Assembly (NCBI RefSeq): GCF_000720635.1
Contig: NZ_JOCF01000026.1
Span: 1 to 64,000 of the forward strand
Origin: Streptomyces sp. NRRL WC-3742
GTDB lineage: Bacteria > Actinomycetota > Actinomycetes > Streptomycetales > Streptomycetaceae
Length of the DNA: 64,000 nt
Reading direction: 5' to 3'
The notes under the pieces: generated by a model
Database searches by the model: none
The model's input: the letters and a program-made list of their open reading frames with translations, nothing else
Told to the model about the DNA's origin: nothing
Part shown: piece by piece, positions 30,812 to 39,924 of the stretch
How the letters are laid out: the number at the start of each line of letters is the position of its first letter
Position numbering within the stretch: position 1 is the stretch's first letter
Made by a program: the position numbers and the translations under genes

Positions 30812-31453
30812 GTGGACGTCCGGAGCAGGGGCCCCTGGCCGGGCGCCCTGGCCGCGGGCACGGCCCTGGTGTTCGGCGCCTGGATGCTGAACGGCGGCGC
30901 CTCCCTCACCCTGCCGCCCGCCCCGGGCGCGGGTCAGGCGCAGTCCGGCATCGCCCCGGTCTCGATCGTCCCGCCGCTGGGCCCGTCCGCCCCGACCCGC
31001 GTCCGCATCCCGTCCGTACGGCTGGACGCCCCGGTCACCGCGCTCGGCCTCGACGCGGGCGGCCACCTCCAGGCCCCGCCGGCCGAGGACCGCAACCTCG
31101 CGGGCTGGTACCGGGGCGGCGCCAGCCCCGGCCAGCGGGGCACCGCGATCCTGGCCGGGCACGTCGACAACAAGTCGGGCCCGGCCGTCTTCTACCACCT
31201 GGGCGCGCTCCACCGGGGAGACCGGATCGAGATCGCCCGGGCCGACGGCGCCACCGCCGTGTACCAGCTGTACGCCATCGAAGTGCACGACCGAAAGGAC
31301 TTCCCGGACGAGCGGGTCTACCGCCAGGCCGCCGACGCACAGCTGCGGGTCATCACCTGCGGCGGCGCGTACAGCGAGGAGCACGGCTACGAGGGCAACG
31401 TCGTCGCCTACGGCTTCCTGGCCGACACCAAGCCGCCGGGCAAAGCCGCATGA
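30812..31453 (+). CDS. Class F sortase
   Basis: 213 aa from a GTG with GAGGGGAG upstream. An N-terminal membrane helix (ALAAGTALVFGAWML) and a Pro-rich stretch precede the sortase barrel (PTRVRIPSVRLDAPVTALGL). The catalytic His is in ILAGHVDN, the Cys in VITCGGAYSEE, and an Arg lies in the preceding strand. Sortases cleave and re-attach surface proteins; class F is an actinobacterial group whose natural substrates are mostly unknown. No LPxTG-type substrate gene is seen in the window. Its stop overlaps the next start (ATGA), suggesting one functional unit with the esterase and the MprF-like protein. Confidence 0.92.
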   Translation: MDVRSRGPWPGALAAGTALVFGAWMLNGGASLTLPPAPGAGQAQSGIAPVSIVPPLGPSAPTRVRIPSVRLDAPVTALGLDAGGHLQAPPAEDRNLAGWYRGGASPGQRGTAILAGHVDNKSGPAVFYHLGALHRGDRIEIARADGATAVYQLYAIEVHDRKDFPDERVYRQAADAQLRVITCGGAYSEEHGYEGNVVAYGFLADTKPPGKAA

Positions 31454-32775
31454 CCACGCTCACGCTCGCCTCCCGCTGGAACCCGCTCGACTGGCCGCTC
31501 ACCCACGGCCCGATCCCGCAAGCCGTCCAGGCAGTCGGCTGGGCGGCGCTCATCCTGCTCGCGCTGCGCCGCGACCGCTCCTGGTGGCGCTTCGGCCTTC
31601 CCGCCGCGCTGGCCACCGCCGCCGGGCTCAGCCTGCTGCTCGGCTACCTGGTGGACGACTGGTGGCACCCCTTCCCCGAGGGCACCCCCCGGTACGTCAC
31701 CTGGTGGGTCGCCACCGCCCTGCTGGGTCTGTGCCTGGCCGCCTACCGGATGCGCCGCAGCACCTGGCCGCGCCGGGTGCTCGGCCTGGGCCTCGGCTCG
31801 CTGGTGCTGCTGATGGCCGCCTCCGAGGTCAACATCGGGTTCGACATGTACCCGAACGGCCGCGTCATGCTCGCGCCCTGGCTCGACAGGACGGCGATGC
31901 TGTCCACCACCAAGTCCGCCGAGACCGCGACCGCCCCGCCGGACAAGGTGCTGGAGGAGGTCTGGACGCCCCCGCCCGGCCTGCCCGCCAAGGGCACCGT
32001 CTCCCAGGCGCACATACCCGGCACCAAGTCCGGGTTCCACGGCCGCAACGCGTACATCTACCTGCCGCCCGCCTACCAGGCCAGCCCGCGCCCGCTGCTG
32101 CCCGTCCTGGTGCTGATCACCGGTCAGCCCGGCGCGCCGGACGAGTGGGTGCACCAGGGCCAGGTCGACGAGCTGATGGACGCCTTCGCCGCCAAGCACG
32201 GGGGCCTCGCCCCGATCGTGGTGATGCCCGACCAGCTCGGCGCCACCTGGAACAACTCGCTCTGCATGGACTCGAAGATCGCCAAGATGCAGACCTACCT
32301 CGCCGAGGACGTGCCCAACTGGGCCCAGAAGAACCTGCAGACCGCCACCGGCCGCAGGTCCTGGGCGATCGGCGGCGCCTCCATGGGGGGAACCTGCGCG
32401 CTGCAGCTGGGCGTCAACGCCCCCGAGGTGTACGGCACCGTGCTGGACATCTCCGGGCAGGAGGAACCGACGCTCGGCACCCGCGCCGAGACCGTCAAGG
32501 CCGCCTTCGGCGGTGACACGGCGAAGTTCGACGCCATCGACCCGCTCCAGGTGATGGCCCGCCGCCAGTTCCCCGACACCGCGATCGCCGTCGTCGTGGG
32601 CGAGGGCGACGGGATCTTCCGGCCGCAGCAGGAGAAGGTCTACAAAGCCGTTCAGGGGGCAGGGATGAAGGCCACGTTCGCGACGGCGCCGGGCGGCCAC
32701 GGCTGGATGGTCTTCCGTCCGGCCATCGCCGACCAGCTGCCCTGGCTGGCCCGGCAGACGGGACTGATCCGGTGA
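31450..32775 (+). CDS. Membrane-anchored alpha/beta-hydrolase (esterase D / antigen 85-like)
   Basis: 441 aa. Four hydrophobic helices fill residues about 20-130, then an external linker, then an esterase-type hydrolase. The nucleophile elbow is GGASMGGTCALQLG (Ser), with Asp in the VVGEGDG region and His in APGGHGWMVF completing the triad. The family includes mycolyltransferase-like antigen 85 proteins and esterase D, so acyl transfer to or from a surface lipid is plausible. It is translationally coupled at both ends (ATGA overlap with the sortase, GTGA overlap with the next gene). Confidence 0.86.
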   Translation: MTTLTLASRWNPLDWPLTHGPIPQAVQAVGWAALILLALRRDRSWWRFGLPAALATAAGLSLLLGYLVDDWWHPFPEGTPRYVTWWVATALLGLCLAAYRMRRSTWPRRVLGLGLGSLVLLMAASEVNIGFDMYPNGRVMLAPWLDRTAMLSTTKSAETATAPPDKVLEEVWTPPPGLPAKGTVSQAHIPGTKSGFHGRNAYIYLPPAYQASPRPLLPVLVLITGQPGAPDEWVHQGQVDELMDAFAAKHGGLAPIVVMPDQLGATWNNSLCMDSKIAKMQTYLAEDVPNWAQKNLQTATGRRSWAIGGASMGGTCALQLGVNAPEVYGTVLDISGQEEPTLGTRAETVKAAFGGDTAKFDAIDPLQVMARRQFPDTAIAVVVGEGDGIFRPQQEKVYKAVQGAGMKATFATAPGGHGWMVFRPAIADQLPWLARQTGLIR

Positions 32776-35321
32776 GCGGGACCGCGACGGCGCTCGCCGT
32801 CGAGCAGCGCTCCCCCCGGACCGAGCGGGCGCCCGCCCCGGCCCCCGTCACCGGGACGCCCGGCTCGCGCGGGCAGCGGCTGCGCCGGGCGCCGCGGGCC
32901 CTCGGCGCCCGACTGCGCGCCGCGCCGCTCACGCTGGCCCTGCTGGTCGGGCTGTGGACGATCGGCGCCGCCACCGGCAGCCTCGCCCACGGCCCGTCCG
33001 CCCGGGTGCTCGCCCACGCCGGCGTCGGCCTGCCCACCCTCGCCGAGGGGCGCTGGTGGACGCCGCTGACCTCACTGCTGTGGTGCTCGGGCCTCGGCAG
33101 TTACGTGTTCACCAGCCTGCTGCTGCTCCTGGTCGGCCCGGCCGCCGAGCAGCGGCTCGGACGGCTGCGCACCCTGGCGGTGCTGGTCGGTGGACAGGTC
33201 GTCGGCACCCTCGCCGGGACGGGGCTGATCAAGGCCGGCTCCCTGGCCGGCGAGCAGTGGACCGTCTCCGTCGCCGACCAGACCTCGATCGGCCCCGGTG
33301 TGGGCCTGTTCGCCCTGGCCGGGGTGCTCGGCTACCGGCTCACCGTGCTGTGGAGGCGACGGCTGCACCTGATGGTGCTGCTCGTCCCCCTGGTCATGAC
33401 GCTGTACGTGGGCCACCTGCAGAGCGTCCAGCGGTGCGCCGCGGCCCTGGCCGGGCTGGGCGTGGGCGCGCTGATCGGCCGCGGCCGCCCGTACCTGCGC
33501 AGCCACCGCTCCTCGCACGCCGAGACCAGGGTGCTGGTCGCGCTCTGCCTGGTCGCCGCCGCCTTCGGGCCGCTGATCGCCTCGCTGTACGACAACGCCA
33601 GCGGGCCGTTCAACACCTTCTCCGAGCTGTACTTCTCGCACCGGCTCAGCCCGGAGGAGGTCGCCGAATTCTGCGCGGTGTCGGCGCACGACTGCGCCCG
33701 CGCGCACGCCGTCGAGCGGATCTTCGACACCCCGGGCCGGCTGATGGCCGCGCTGTTCCCGGCGCTGCTGCTGGTGCTCGCCGAGGGGCTGCGCCGGGGG
33801 CTGCGGTTCGCCTGGCGGATCACCGTCGCCACCGAGCTGCTCTGGGTGGCGCTGCTGGGCTGGCTGTACCTGGACGCCGGGCCGGTGGACCGGGACCTGG
33901 TGCAGTACTTCGTCGAGGCGATGCTGCTGCCGCTGCTGACCACCGCGCTGCTGCTGGCCACCCGTCAGCGCTTCCCGCTGCGGCTGCCCGGCCGGGCGGT
34001 GCGCCGGATCGGCCTGCTGGTCGGCGGCGCCGCGCTGGTCACGGCCGCCGCGTACGTGGGCCTGGGGCGGCTGGCGGCCGACCAGTTCGAGCCGGGGGCC
34101 GGGGTGCGGGGGCTGGTCAACGGGCTGCCCGCGCAGTTCCTGCCGCCCGCGTACAACGACCTGCTGCCGGACTACCCGGTGGCCGTCGGCCCGGTGGCGC
34201 TGTTCCTGGAGACGTACTGCGGGCTGGCGTTCTGGGTGGTCGCGCTGGGCGCGCTGCTGACCTCCTTCCGGCGGCCGGTGCCGCACACCGACGCGGACGC
34301 GGCCGCCCGGGCCAGGGCGCTGCTCACCGAGCACGGCGGCGGCACGCTGTCCTTCATCACCACCTGGGACGGCAACCACTACTGGTTCGAGGAGGAGGGC
34401 CGGTCGGCCGTCGCCTACCGGCTGCTGGGCACGGTCGCGCTGACCACCGGGGACCCGTTCGGGGCCCCGGAGGACCGGGCCGCCGCCGTGGCGGGCTTCG
34501 CCCGGCACTGCGACGCGCGGGGCTGGACGCCGTGCTTCTACAGCGTCTCCCCGCAGACCAGGGCGGCCACCGGGCAGCTGGGCTGGCGCTCGCTGCAGGT
34601 CGCCGAGGACACCGTCGTGCCCCTGCCCGAGCTGGCCTTCACCGGCAAGAAGTGGCAGGACATCCGCACCGCGCTCAACAAGGCGGGCAAGCAGGGCATC
34701 ACCGCCGAGTGGTGGTCGTACCACGAGGCGCCACTGGCCCTGAAGGACCAGATCCGGGCGATCTCCGAGGAGTGGGTCTCCGAGAAGGGCCTGCCCGAGA
34801 TGGGCTTCACCCTCGGGGGCCTGGAGGAGCTGGACGACCCGGACGTGCGGGTGCTGGTCGCGGTGGACGCGCAGCGGACGGTGCACGGGCTGACCAGCTG
34901 GATGCCGGTCTACGAGGACGGCGTGCCGGTCGGCTGGACGCTGGACTTCATGCGCCGGCGCTCGGAGGGCTTCCGCGGGGTCAGCGAGTTCCTGATCGCC
35001 TCGGCCGCGCTCGGCTTCAAGGAGGAGGGCGCCCGCTTCCTGTCGCTCTCCGGCGCGCCGCTGGCGCGCTCCGGGCAGGACGAGGAGCCCACCGGGCTGG
35101 AGCGGATGCTGGACTGGATGGGCGGGGTGCTGGAGCCGGTGTACGGCTTCCGGTCGCTGTTGGCGTTCAAGGCGAAGTTCCAGCCGGAGTACCGGCCGAT
35201 GTACATGTGCTACTCCGACCCGGCGGCGCTGCCGGCGATCACCAGGGCGATCGGCAAGGCGTACCTGCCGCACCTGACGGCCGCGCAGGGCGTGCGGCTG
35301 ATGCGGCGGCTGTCGGGCTGA
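32772..35321 (+). CDS. MprF-like membrane protein with DUF2156 aminoacyltransferase domain
   Basis: 849 aa from a GTG overlapping the previous stop. Residues about 50-500 contain many membrane helices; the first block (WWTPLTSLLWCSGLGSYVFTSLLLLLVGP) resembles the rhomboid-like membrane domain of actinobacterial relatives. About 500-849 is a DUF2156 GNAT-like domain (GGTLSFITTWDGNHYWF, KKWQDIRTALNKAGKQGI, GFRGVSEFLIASAALGFKEEGARFLSLSGAPL). This matches phosphatidylglycerol lysyltransferase/MprF proteins, which aminoacylate membrane lipids and raise resistance to cationic peptides. The amino acid used here is not known. Confidence 0.86.
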   Translation: MSGTATALAVEQRSPRTERAPAPAPVTGTPGSRGQRLRRAPRALGARLRAAPLTLALLVGLWTIGAATGSLAHGPSARVLAHAGVGLPTLAEGRWWTPLTSLLWCSGLGSYVFTSLLLLLVGPAAEQRLGRLRTLAVLVGGQVVGTLAGTGLIKAGSLAGEQWTVSVADQTSIGPGVGLFALAGVLGYRLTVLWRRRLHLMVLLVPLVMTLYVGHLQSVQRCAAALAGLGVGALIGRGRPYLRSHRSSHAETRVLVALCLVAAAFGPLIASLYDNASGPFNTFSELYFSHRLSPEEVAEFCAVSAHDCARAHAVERIFDTPGRLMAALFPALLLVLAEGLRRGLRFAWRITVATELLWVALLGWLYLDAGPVDRDLVQYFVEAMLLPLLTTALLLATRQRFPLRLPGRAVRRIGLLVGGAALVTAAAYVGLGRLAADQFEPGAGVRGLVNGLPAQFLPPAYNDLLPDYPVAVGPVALFLETYCGLAFWVVALGALLTSFRRPVPHTDADAAARARALLTEHGGGTLSFITTWDGNHYWFEEEGRSAVAYRLLGTVALTTGDPFGAPEDRAAAVAGFARHCDARGWTPCFYSVSPQTRAATGQLGWRSLQVAEDTVVPLPELAFTGKKWQDIRTALNKAGKQGITAEWWSYHEAPLALKDQIRAISEEWVSEKGLPEMGFTLGGLEELDDPDVRVLVAVDAQRTVHGLTSWMPVYEDGVPVGWTLDFMRRRSEGFRGVSEFLIASAALGFKEEGARFLSLSGAPLARSGQDEEPTGLERMLDWMGGVLEPVYGFRSLLAFKAKFQPEYRPMYMCYSDPAALPAITRAIGKAYLPHLTAAQGVRLMRRLSG

Positions 35322-35345
35322 AGCCGCGGTGCGACGGTCGTACGG

Positions 35346-35371
35346 CCGGGAGCGCGTGCGGGCGCTCCCGG
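35346..35371. terminator. Terminator between the MprF-like and ssgA-like genes
   Basis: A 10-bp stem CCGGGAGCGC / GCGCTCCCGG (35346-35355 with 35362-35371), extended outward by TACGG/CCGTA. It lies between two convergent genes. Confidence 0.75.
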
Positions 35372-35385
35372 ACGCCGTACCGCCG

Positions 35386-35817
35386 TCAGCCGAGCAGTTC
35401 GGCGAGCGCGCGGTCGGCGTCCAGGTGCAGGTGCTCCTCGCCCTCGGGGACGAGCAGGCGGCTGCGCCACAGGAAACGCCGCAGGTCGGTGGTGTCGAAC
35501 TGGATCAGGGCGGTGCCCTCCGGGGCCCGCAGCTCGACCAGGGTGCGGCGGCCGACCGCCGGGCGGACGTGGACGTCGCCGGCGCCGGAGGGCAGCTCCA
35601 GGCCGGAGGCGAGCAGTTGGCGGGCGAAGACCCAGACGATGTCCTCGGCCTCGGGGCCGCCGGTGGCGTCGCCGTCCAGGGAGAACTCGGCGGGGAAGGC
35701 CATCCGGACGGCCAGCGGGTCCTCCGGGAGGTAGGTCAGCAGGACGCGGAGCCGGGCGGAGCGCTGCGGGGAGAGGATCAGGCGGGCCTGGGCGGTCTCT
35801 TCGACGGAGTTGTGCAC
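35386..35817 (-). CDS. SsgA-like sporulation/cell division protein (SALP)
   Basis: 143 aa from a GTG at 35817. The SALP family is limited to sporulating actinomycetes and controls septum placement and wall remodelling (SsgA and SsgB recruit FtsZ). Landmarks: LLTYLPEDPLAVRMAFPAEF, IVWVFARQLLASGLELPSGAGDVHVRP, then ALIQFDTTDLRRFLWRS and LVPEGEEHLHLDADRALAELL. It looks closer to the SsgG-type branch than to SsgB by general resemblance (uncertain). It is divergent from a helicase gene. A second SALP is encoded at 47038-47454. Confidence 0.9.
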   Translation of the reverse strand: MHNSVEETAQARLILSPQRSARLRVLLTYLPEDPLAVRMAFPAEFSLDGDATGGPEAEDIVWVFARQLLASGLELPSGAGDVHVRPAVGRRTLVELRAPEGTALIQFDTTDLRRFLWRSRLLVPEGEEHLHLDADRALAELLG

Positions 35818-36100
35818 GGGTGGATCCCTTCGTTCTGCTGCGGGGCCGTGAGGGCAGGGGGGTGGAGCGGCCCCGCATTGGTTGAGAGCACCGTGGAGGG
35901 ATGCGATTACCCGGTTCACGGGGTGATTCACTGTGATCCGCGTCACACCGATTTCCGGCCGCGGTGGCCCGGCACGGGCCGCCGCCTGGAGGCCCGTTCG
36001 GCGGCGGCCCGGTAGGCTGGGCGGGTTGTCCGACCGCCGACCGACCGCGGGGCGGGGCCTCGAAAACGCCTCTGACCTGCGATGATCCCCCTCGGAGCCC

Positions 36101-37960
36101 GTGTCTACCGCCGCCGCCTCCTCGATGCCGCTGTTCTCCGACGCGCCTGACTCGCAGGCGCCCGTCCGGCCGGTGGGCCATGCCGCCCCCGCCTCCTCGC
36201 ACCACCTGTCGCCGGCCTTCCCCGGCCGCGCGCCCTGGGGCACCGCGGGCAAGCTGCGGGCCTGGCAGCAGGGCGCGCTGGACAGGTACATCGAGACCCA
36301 GCCGCGCGACTTCCTCGCGGTCGCGACCCCCGGCGCAGGCAAGACCACCTTCGCGCTCACCCTGGCCTCGTACCTGCTGCACAACCACCTCGTGCAGCAG
36401 ATCACCGTCGTCGCCCCGACCGAGCACCTCAAGAAGCAGTGGGCCGAGGCCGCCGCCCGGATAGGGATCAAGCTGGACCCGGCGTACTCCTCCGGGCCGC
36501 TCTCCCGGGAGTACCACGGCATCGTGGTCACCTACGCGGGCGTCGGGGTCAACCCGATGCTGCACCGCAACCGGACCGAGGCCCGCAAGACCCTCGTGAT
36601 CATGGACGAGATCCACCACGCCGGTGACTCCAAGTCCTGGGGCGAAGCCTGCTTCGAAGCCTTCGAGCCCGCCACCCGCCGCCTCGCGCTGACCGGGACG
36701 CCGTTCCGCTCGGACACCAACCCGATCCCGTTCGTCGCGTACGACGCCGGCAGCGACGGCATCCGCAAGTCCGTCGCCGACTACACCTACGGCTACGGGC
36801 ACGCGCTCGCCGACCACGTCGTCCGCCCGGTGATCTTCCTCAGCTACAGCGGCAACATGCGCTGGCGCACCAAGTCCGGCGACGAGCTGGAGGCCCGGCT
36901 CGGCGAGCCGATGACCAAGGACCTCATCGCCCAGGCGTGGCGCACCGCGCTCTCCCCGCAGGGCGAGTGGATCCCCGCCGTGCTCCAGGCCGCCGACCGG
37001 CGCCTCACCGAGGTCCGCAAGGCCATCCCCGACGCGGGTGGCCTGGTGATCGCCACCGACCAGAACGTGGCCCGCGCCTACGCCAAGATGCTGCGCGAGA
37101 TCAGCGGCGAGAAGGTCACCATCGTCCTCTCCGACGAGGCCGAGGCGTCGAAGCGGATCACCGAGTTCTCGGAGGGCACCTCGCGCTGGATGGTCGCCGT
37201 CCGCATGGTGTCCGAGGGCGTCGACGTGCCCCGGCTGGCCGTCGGCGTGTATGCCACCTCGATCTCCACCCCGCTGTTCTTCGCCCAGGCCGTGGGCCGC
37301 TTCGTGCGCGCCCGCAAGCGCGGCGAGACCGCCTCGGTGTTCCTGCCGACCATCCCGATGCTGCTCGGCTTCGCCAACGAGATGGAGGTCCAGCGCGACC
37401 ACGTGCTGGACCGGCCCAAGAAGGAGGGCGAGGGCCTCTTCGACGAGGAGGACCGGCTGCTCGCCGAGGCCGAGAAGGCCAACGACGGGCCCGACGGCGC
37501 CGGCGGCGAGGAGTTCTCGTACGAGGCGCTCGGCTCCGAGGCCGTCTTCGACCGCGTGCTGTACAACGCCATGGAATTCGGCATGCAGGCCCACCCGGGA
37601 AGCGAGGAGGAGGAGGACTACCTCGGCATCCCGGGCCTGTTGGAACCCGACCAGGTGCAGATGCTGCTGCAGAAGCGTCAGCACCGGCAGATCCAGCGCA
37701 GCAAGACCAAGCCCGCCGAGGAGGCCGACCTCCTGGAGATGCCGGCCGAGCAGCGGCCGGTCGTCACCCACCAGGAGATGCGCGAGCTGCGCAAGGAGCT
37801 GAACGCCCTGGTGGCCGCCTGGCACCACCGCACCAACCAGCCGCACGGCACCATCCACAACGAGCTGCGCCGCGAGTGCGGAGGGCCGCTCACCGCGCAG
37901 GCGACGGCGAACCAGCTGAAGGCGCGGATCGCCCGCATTCGTGAATGGGCCGCGAAGTAA
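36101..37960 (+). CDS. DEAD/DEAH-box (SF2) helicase
   Basis: 619 aa from a GTG. Motif I ATPGAGKTTF (about residue 76), motif II MDEIHHAGDS, motif III LTGTPFRSD, motif V/VI region MVSEGVDVPRLAV and FFAQAVGRFVRARKRG are all present. The C-terminal third is charged and rich in Glu/Gln/Lys with no known domain (QMLLQKRQHRQIQRS). It belongs to the UvrB/Ssl2-like SF2 helicases common in actinobacteria; no partner nuclease or methylase is nearby, so it is not a restriction subunit. Exact role unknown. Confidence 0.9.
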   Translation: MSTAAASSMPLFSDAPDSQAPVRPVGHAAPASSHHLSPAFPGRAPWGTAGKLRAWQQGALDRYIETQPRDFLAVATPGAGKTTFALTLASYLLHNHLVQQITVVAPTEHLKKQWAEAAARIGIKLDPAYSSGPLSREYHGIVVTYAGVGVNPMLHRNRTEARKTLVIMDEIHHAGDSKSWGEACFEAFEPATRRLALTGTPFRSDTNPIPFVAYDAGSDGIRKSVADYTYGYGHALADHVVRPVIFLSYSGNMRWRTKSGDELEARLGEPMTKDLIAQAWRTALSPQGEWIPAVLQAADRRLTEVRKAIPDAGGLVIATDQNVARAYAKMLREISGEKVTIVLSDEAEASKRITEFSEGTSRWMVAVRMVSEGVDVPRLAVGVYATSISTPLFFAQAVGRFVRARKRGETASVFLPTIPMLLGFANEMEVQRDHVLDRPKKEGEGLFDEEDRLLAEAEKANDGPDGAGGEEFSYEALGSEAVFDRVLYNAMEFGMQAHPGSEEEEDYLGIPGLLEPDQVQMLLQKRQHRQIQRSKTKPAEEADLLEMPAEQRPVVTHQEMRELRKELNALVAAWHHRTNQPHGTIHNELRRECGGPLTAQATANQLKARIARIREWAAK

Positions 37961-38177
37961 CGGTCCGCCAGGGCGATTCCGCGGGCGGGGCGGGTGCCGG
38001 TGGGGCGGGGCAGGCGGTGGGGGCAATTCAGAAAACGTAGTGCGATATGACATTCCGGTATACGTGAGGGACTCATGAAGACAACCGGTGTGATGAGTCG
38101 CTAGTGTTTCGCGTGCCTCACCACCCGGCAGCGGCCGTCCGCCGCGCCGGATCTGTCACTCAAGGAGCGCAGCGAAC

Positions 38178-38453
38178 GTGTCGTACCCCCCTCAGCCCGG
38201 CCAGCCGTACCCGGGCCAGCCGTACTACCCGGGCCAGCCCGAGTACTCGGACAAGTCGAAGATCGTTGCGGGCATCCTGCAGCTGTTCCTCGGCGGGTTC
38301 GGCATCGGCCGCTTCTACACCGGCCACATCGGCATGGGCGTCGCCCAGCTCCTGACCTGCGGCGGCTTCGGCATCTGGGCCCTGATCGACGGCATCATGT
38401 TCCTGGTGAGCAACGACCGCACGGACGCCCAGGGTCGTCTGCTGCGCGGCTGA
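38178..38453 (+). CDS. TM2 domain-containing membrane protein
   Basis: 91 aa from a GTG with AAGGAG upstream. A Pro/Gly/Gln/Tyr-rich head (YPGQPYYPGQPEY) precedes two membrane helices of the TM2 domain: ILQLFLGGFGIGRFYTGHIGMGVAQLL and FGIWALIDGIMFLV. The GRFYTGH and WALIDG motifs are typical. Function is unknown. The DUF2752 gene follows two bases after its stop, suggesting an operon of two small membrane proteins. Confidence 0.92.
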   Translation: MSYPPQPGQPYPGQPYYPGQPEYSDKSKIVAGILQLFLGGFGIGRFYTGHIGMGVAQLLTCGGFGIWALIDGIMFLVSNDRTDAQGRLLRG

Positions 38454-38455
38454 CC

Positions 38456-38896
38456 TTGCGCGACACCCCCAGCACGGCTCGCCGCCCCGGTTCCGGCCGG
38501 GGCGGCTTCGCCGTGCCCGCGCGCCTGCGGACCGCGGGCCTCCCGCTCGCCGCCCTCCTCGGCGGAGTGACCGGGTCGGTGTACCTGTGGACGCGCAACC
38601 CCCACCTGCCCGGGCAGGTGCTGCCGTTCTGCCCCTTCCGGCGGGTCACGGGCCTGCAGTGCCCCGGATGCGGCGGCACCCGGATGACGTACGACCTGCT
38701 GCACGGCGACCTCGCGGCCGCCTTCCACGACAACGCGCTGCTGCTGCTCTCGCTCCCGCTGGTCGCCCTGATGTACCTGACCTGGCTGCGCGAGGGGCTC
38801 GCCGGGCGCAGCTGGAGCCCTCCGCTCGGGCGGCGCGGCACGGCGGCGGTGCTCGGCACGGCCGTGGTGTGGGCCGTCGTGCGCAACCTCTGGTGA
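38456..38896 (+). CDS. DUF2752 family membrane protein
   Basis: 146 aa if the TTG at 38456 is used; a GTG at 38513 is an alternative, so the start is uncertain. Residues CPFRRVTGLQCPGCGGTRM contain the CPGCGGTR motif that defines DUF2752, likely a metal or redox site at the membrane face. Three membrane helices follow (AALLGGVTGSVYLW, LLLLSLPLVALMYL, TAAVLGTAVVWAVV). It is probably co-translated with the TM2 protein. Confidence 0.87.
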   Translation: MRDTPSTARRPGSGRGGFAVPARLRTAGLPLAALLGGVTGSVYLWTRNPHLPGQVLPFCPFRRVTGLQCPGCGGTRMTYDLLHGDLAAAFHDNALLLLSLPLVALMYLTWLREGLAGRSWSPPLGRRGTAAVLGTAVVWAVVRNLW

Positions 38897-39235
38897 GCGA
38901 CTCCCTCTGACCCGATGTGTCCGGTTTTCGGATCGGGTCCGAACCCGTGTGCCGATCGGCCGGGTGATATGAGGCGGTTCATCCGGATTTCCCGACGGCG
39001 TAGGTGACGATCACGCCCGAATTTTGGACAACCACTTCCGTCCCGACATTTCCTTCACTACCTTTCCCCCACGCTCTTCCGCCGGGCGACCCCCGCGGGA
39101 CGGGCACCGCAGGGCCGCACGGGCGTCAAGGACGACACCGTACGGCCCGAGCGCGGCCACCCCGCCTGCGCGCGACACCGACCTCTGGACCGGAGCCGCC
39201 CGCATTGCGAGCGCCGCGGGAAAGGAACGCCCGTC
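38897..39235. other. Intergenic region before the IclR gene
   Basis: 339 bases. The stretch near 38990-39060 is relatively AT-rich (GAATTTTGGACAACC then TTCCTTCACTACC) and may hold the promoter of the IclR gene with a long leader. No small gene, repeat or convincing -10/-35 pair is seen. Confidence 0.35.
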
Positions 39236-39886
39236 GTGACTGCCGAGACCTCCCAGACCCTGGACCGTGGCGTCAGGGTCCTCAAACTCCTCGCCGACTC
39301 CGAGCGAGGACTGACCGTCACCGAGCTCGCCGCCCGGCTGGCCGTCAACCGCACGGTCGTCTACCGGCTGCTCGCCACCCTCGAACAGCACGGCCTCGTC
39401 CGCCGGGACATCGGCGGACGCGCCCGCGTCGGCCTCGGCGTGCTGCGGCTCGCCCACCGGGTCCACCCGCTGCTGCGCGAGGCCGCGCTGCCCGCCCTGC
39501 GCAGCCTCGCCGAGGACCTCGGCGCCACCGCCCACCTCACCCTGGTGGACGGCAACGAGGCGCTGGCCGTCGCCGTCGTCGAGCCCAGCTGGACGGACTT
39601 CCACGTCGCCTACCGCACCGGGCTGCGCCACCCGCTCACCGAGAGCGCCGCGGGCCGGGCGATCCTGGAGGCCCGGGGCTTCCCCAGCCAGCGGCGGCCC
39701 GAACAGGGATTCGTCATCACCCGCGCGGAGGAGCAGTCCGGCGCGAGCGGCGCGGCCGCGGCCCTCGTCGGGCTCAGCGGCATCGAGGGCAGCGTCGGCG
39801 TGGTGATGCTCAGCGGCATGGTCCCCGAGCGGGTCGGCCCCCGGGTGGTGGAGGCGGCCACCGAGGTCGCGGACGCCCTGCGGTAG
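39236..39886 (+). CDS. IclR-family transcriptional regulator
   Basis: 216 aa from a GTG preceded by AAAGGAA. The N-terminal winged helix (LDRGVRVLKLLADSERGLTVTELAARLAVNRTVVYRLLATLEQHGLVRRD) is classical IclR. The C-terminal effector domain is shorter than usual (about 130 versus 170 residues) but keeps the HLTLVDGNEALAVAVVEP and LTESAAGRAIL segments. A SALP is encoded about 3.4 kb away; IclR-type SsgR controls ssgA in streptomycetes, but the genes are not adjacent here, so no link is claimed. Confidence 0.9.
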   Translation: MTAETSQTLDRGVRVLKLLADSERGLTVTELAARLAVNRTVVYRLLATLEQHGLVRRDIGGRARVGLGVLRLAHRVHPLLREAALPALRSLAEDLGATAHLTLVDGNEALAVAVVEPSWTDFHVAYRTGLRHPLTESAAGRAILEARGFPSQRRPEQGFVITRAEEQSGASGAAAALVGLSGIEGSVGVVMLSGMVPERVGPRVVEAATEVADALR

Positions 39887-39924
39887 GGCGTACCGAGCCC
39901 CTCGGGTGTGTTTGGATTCCCCTT

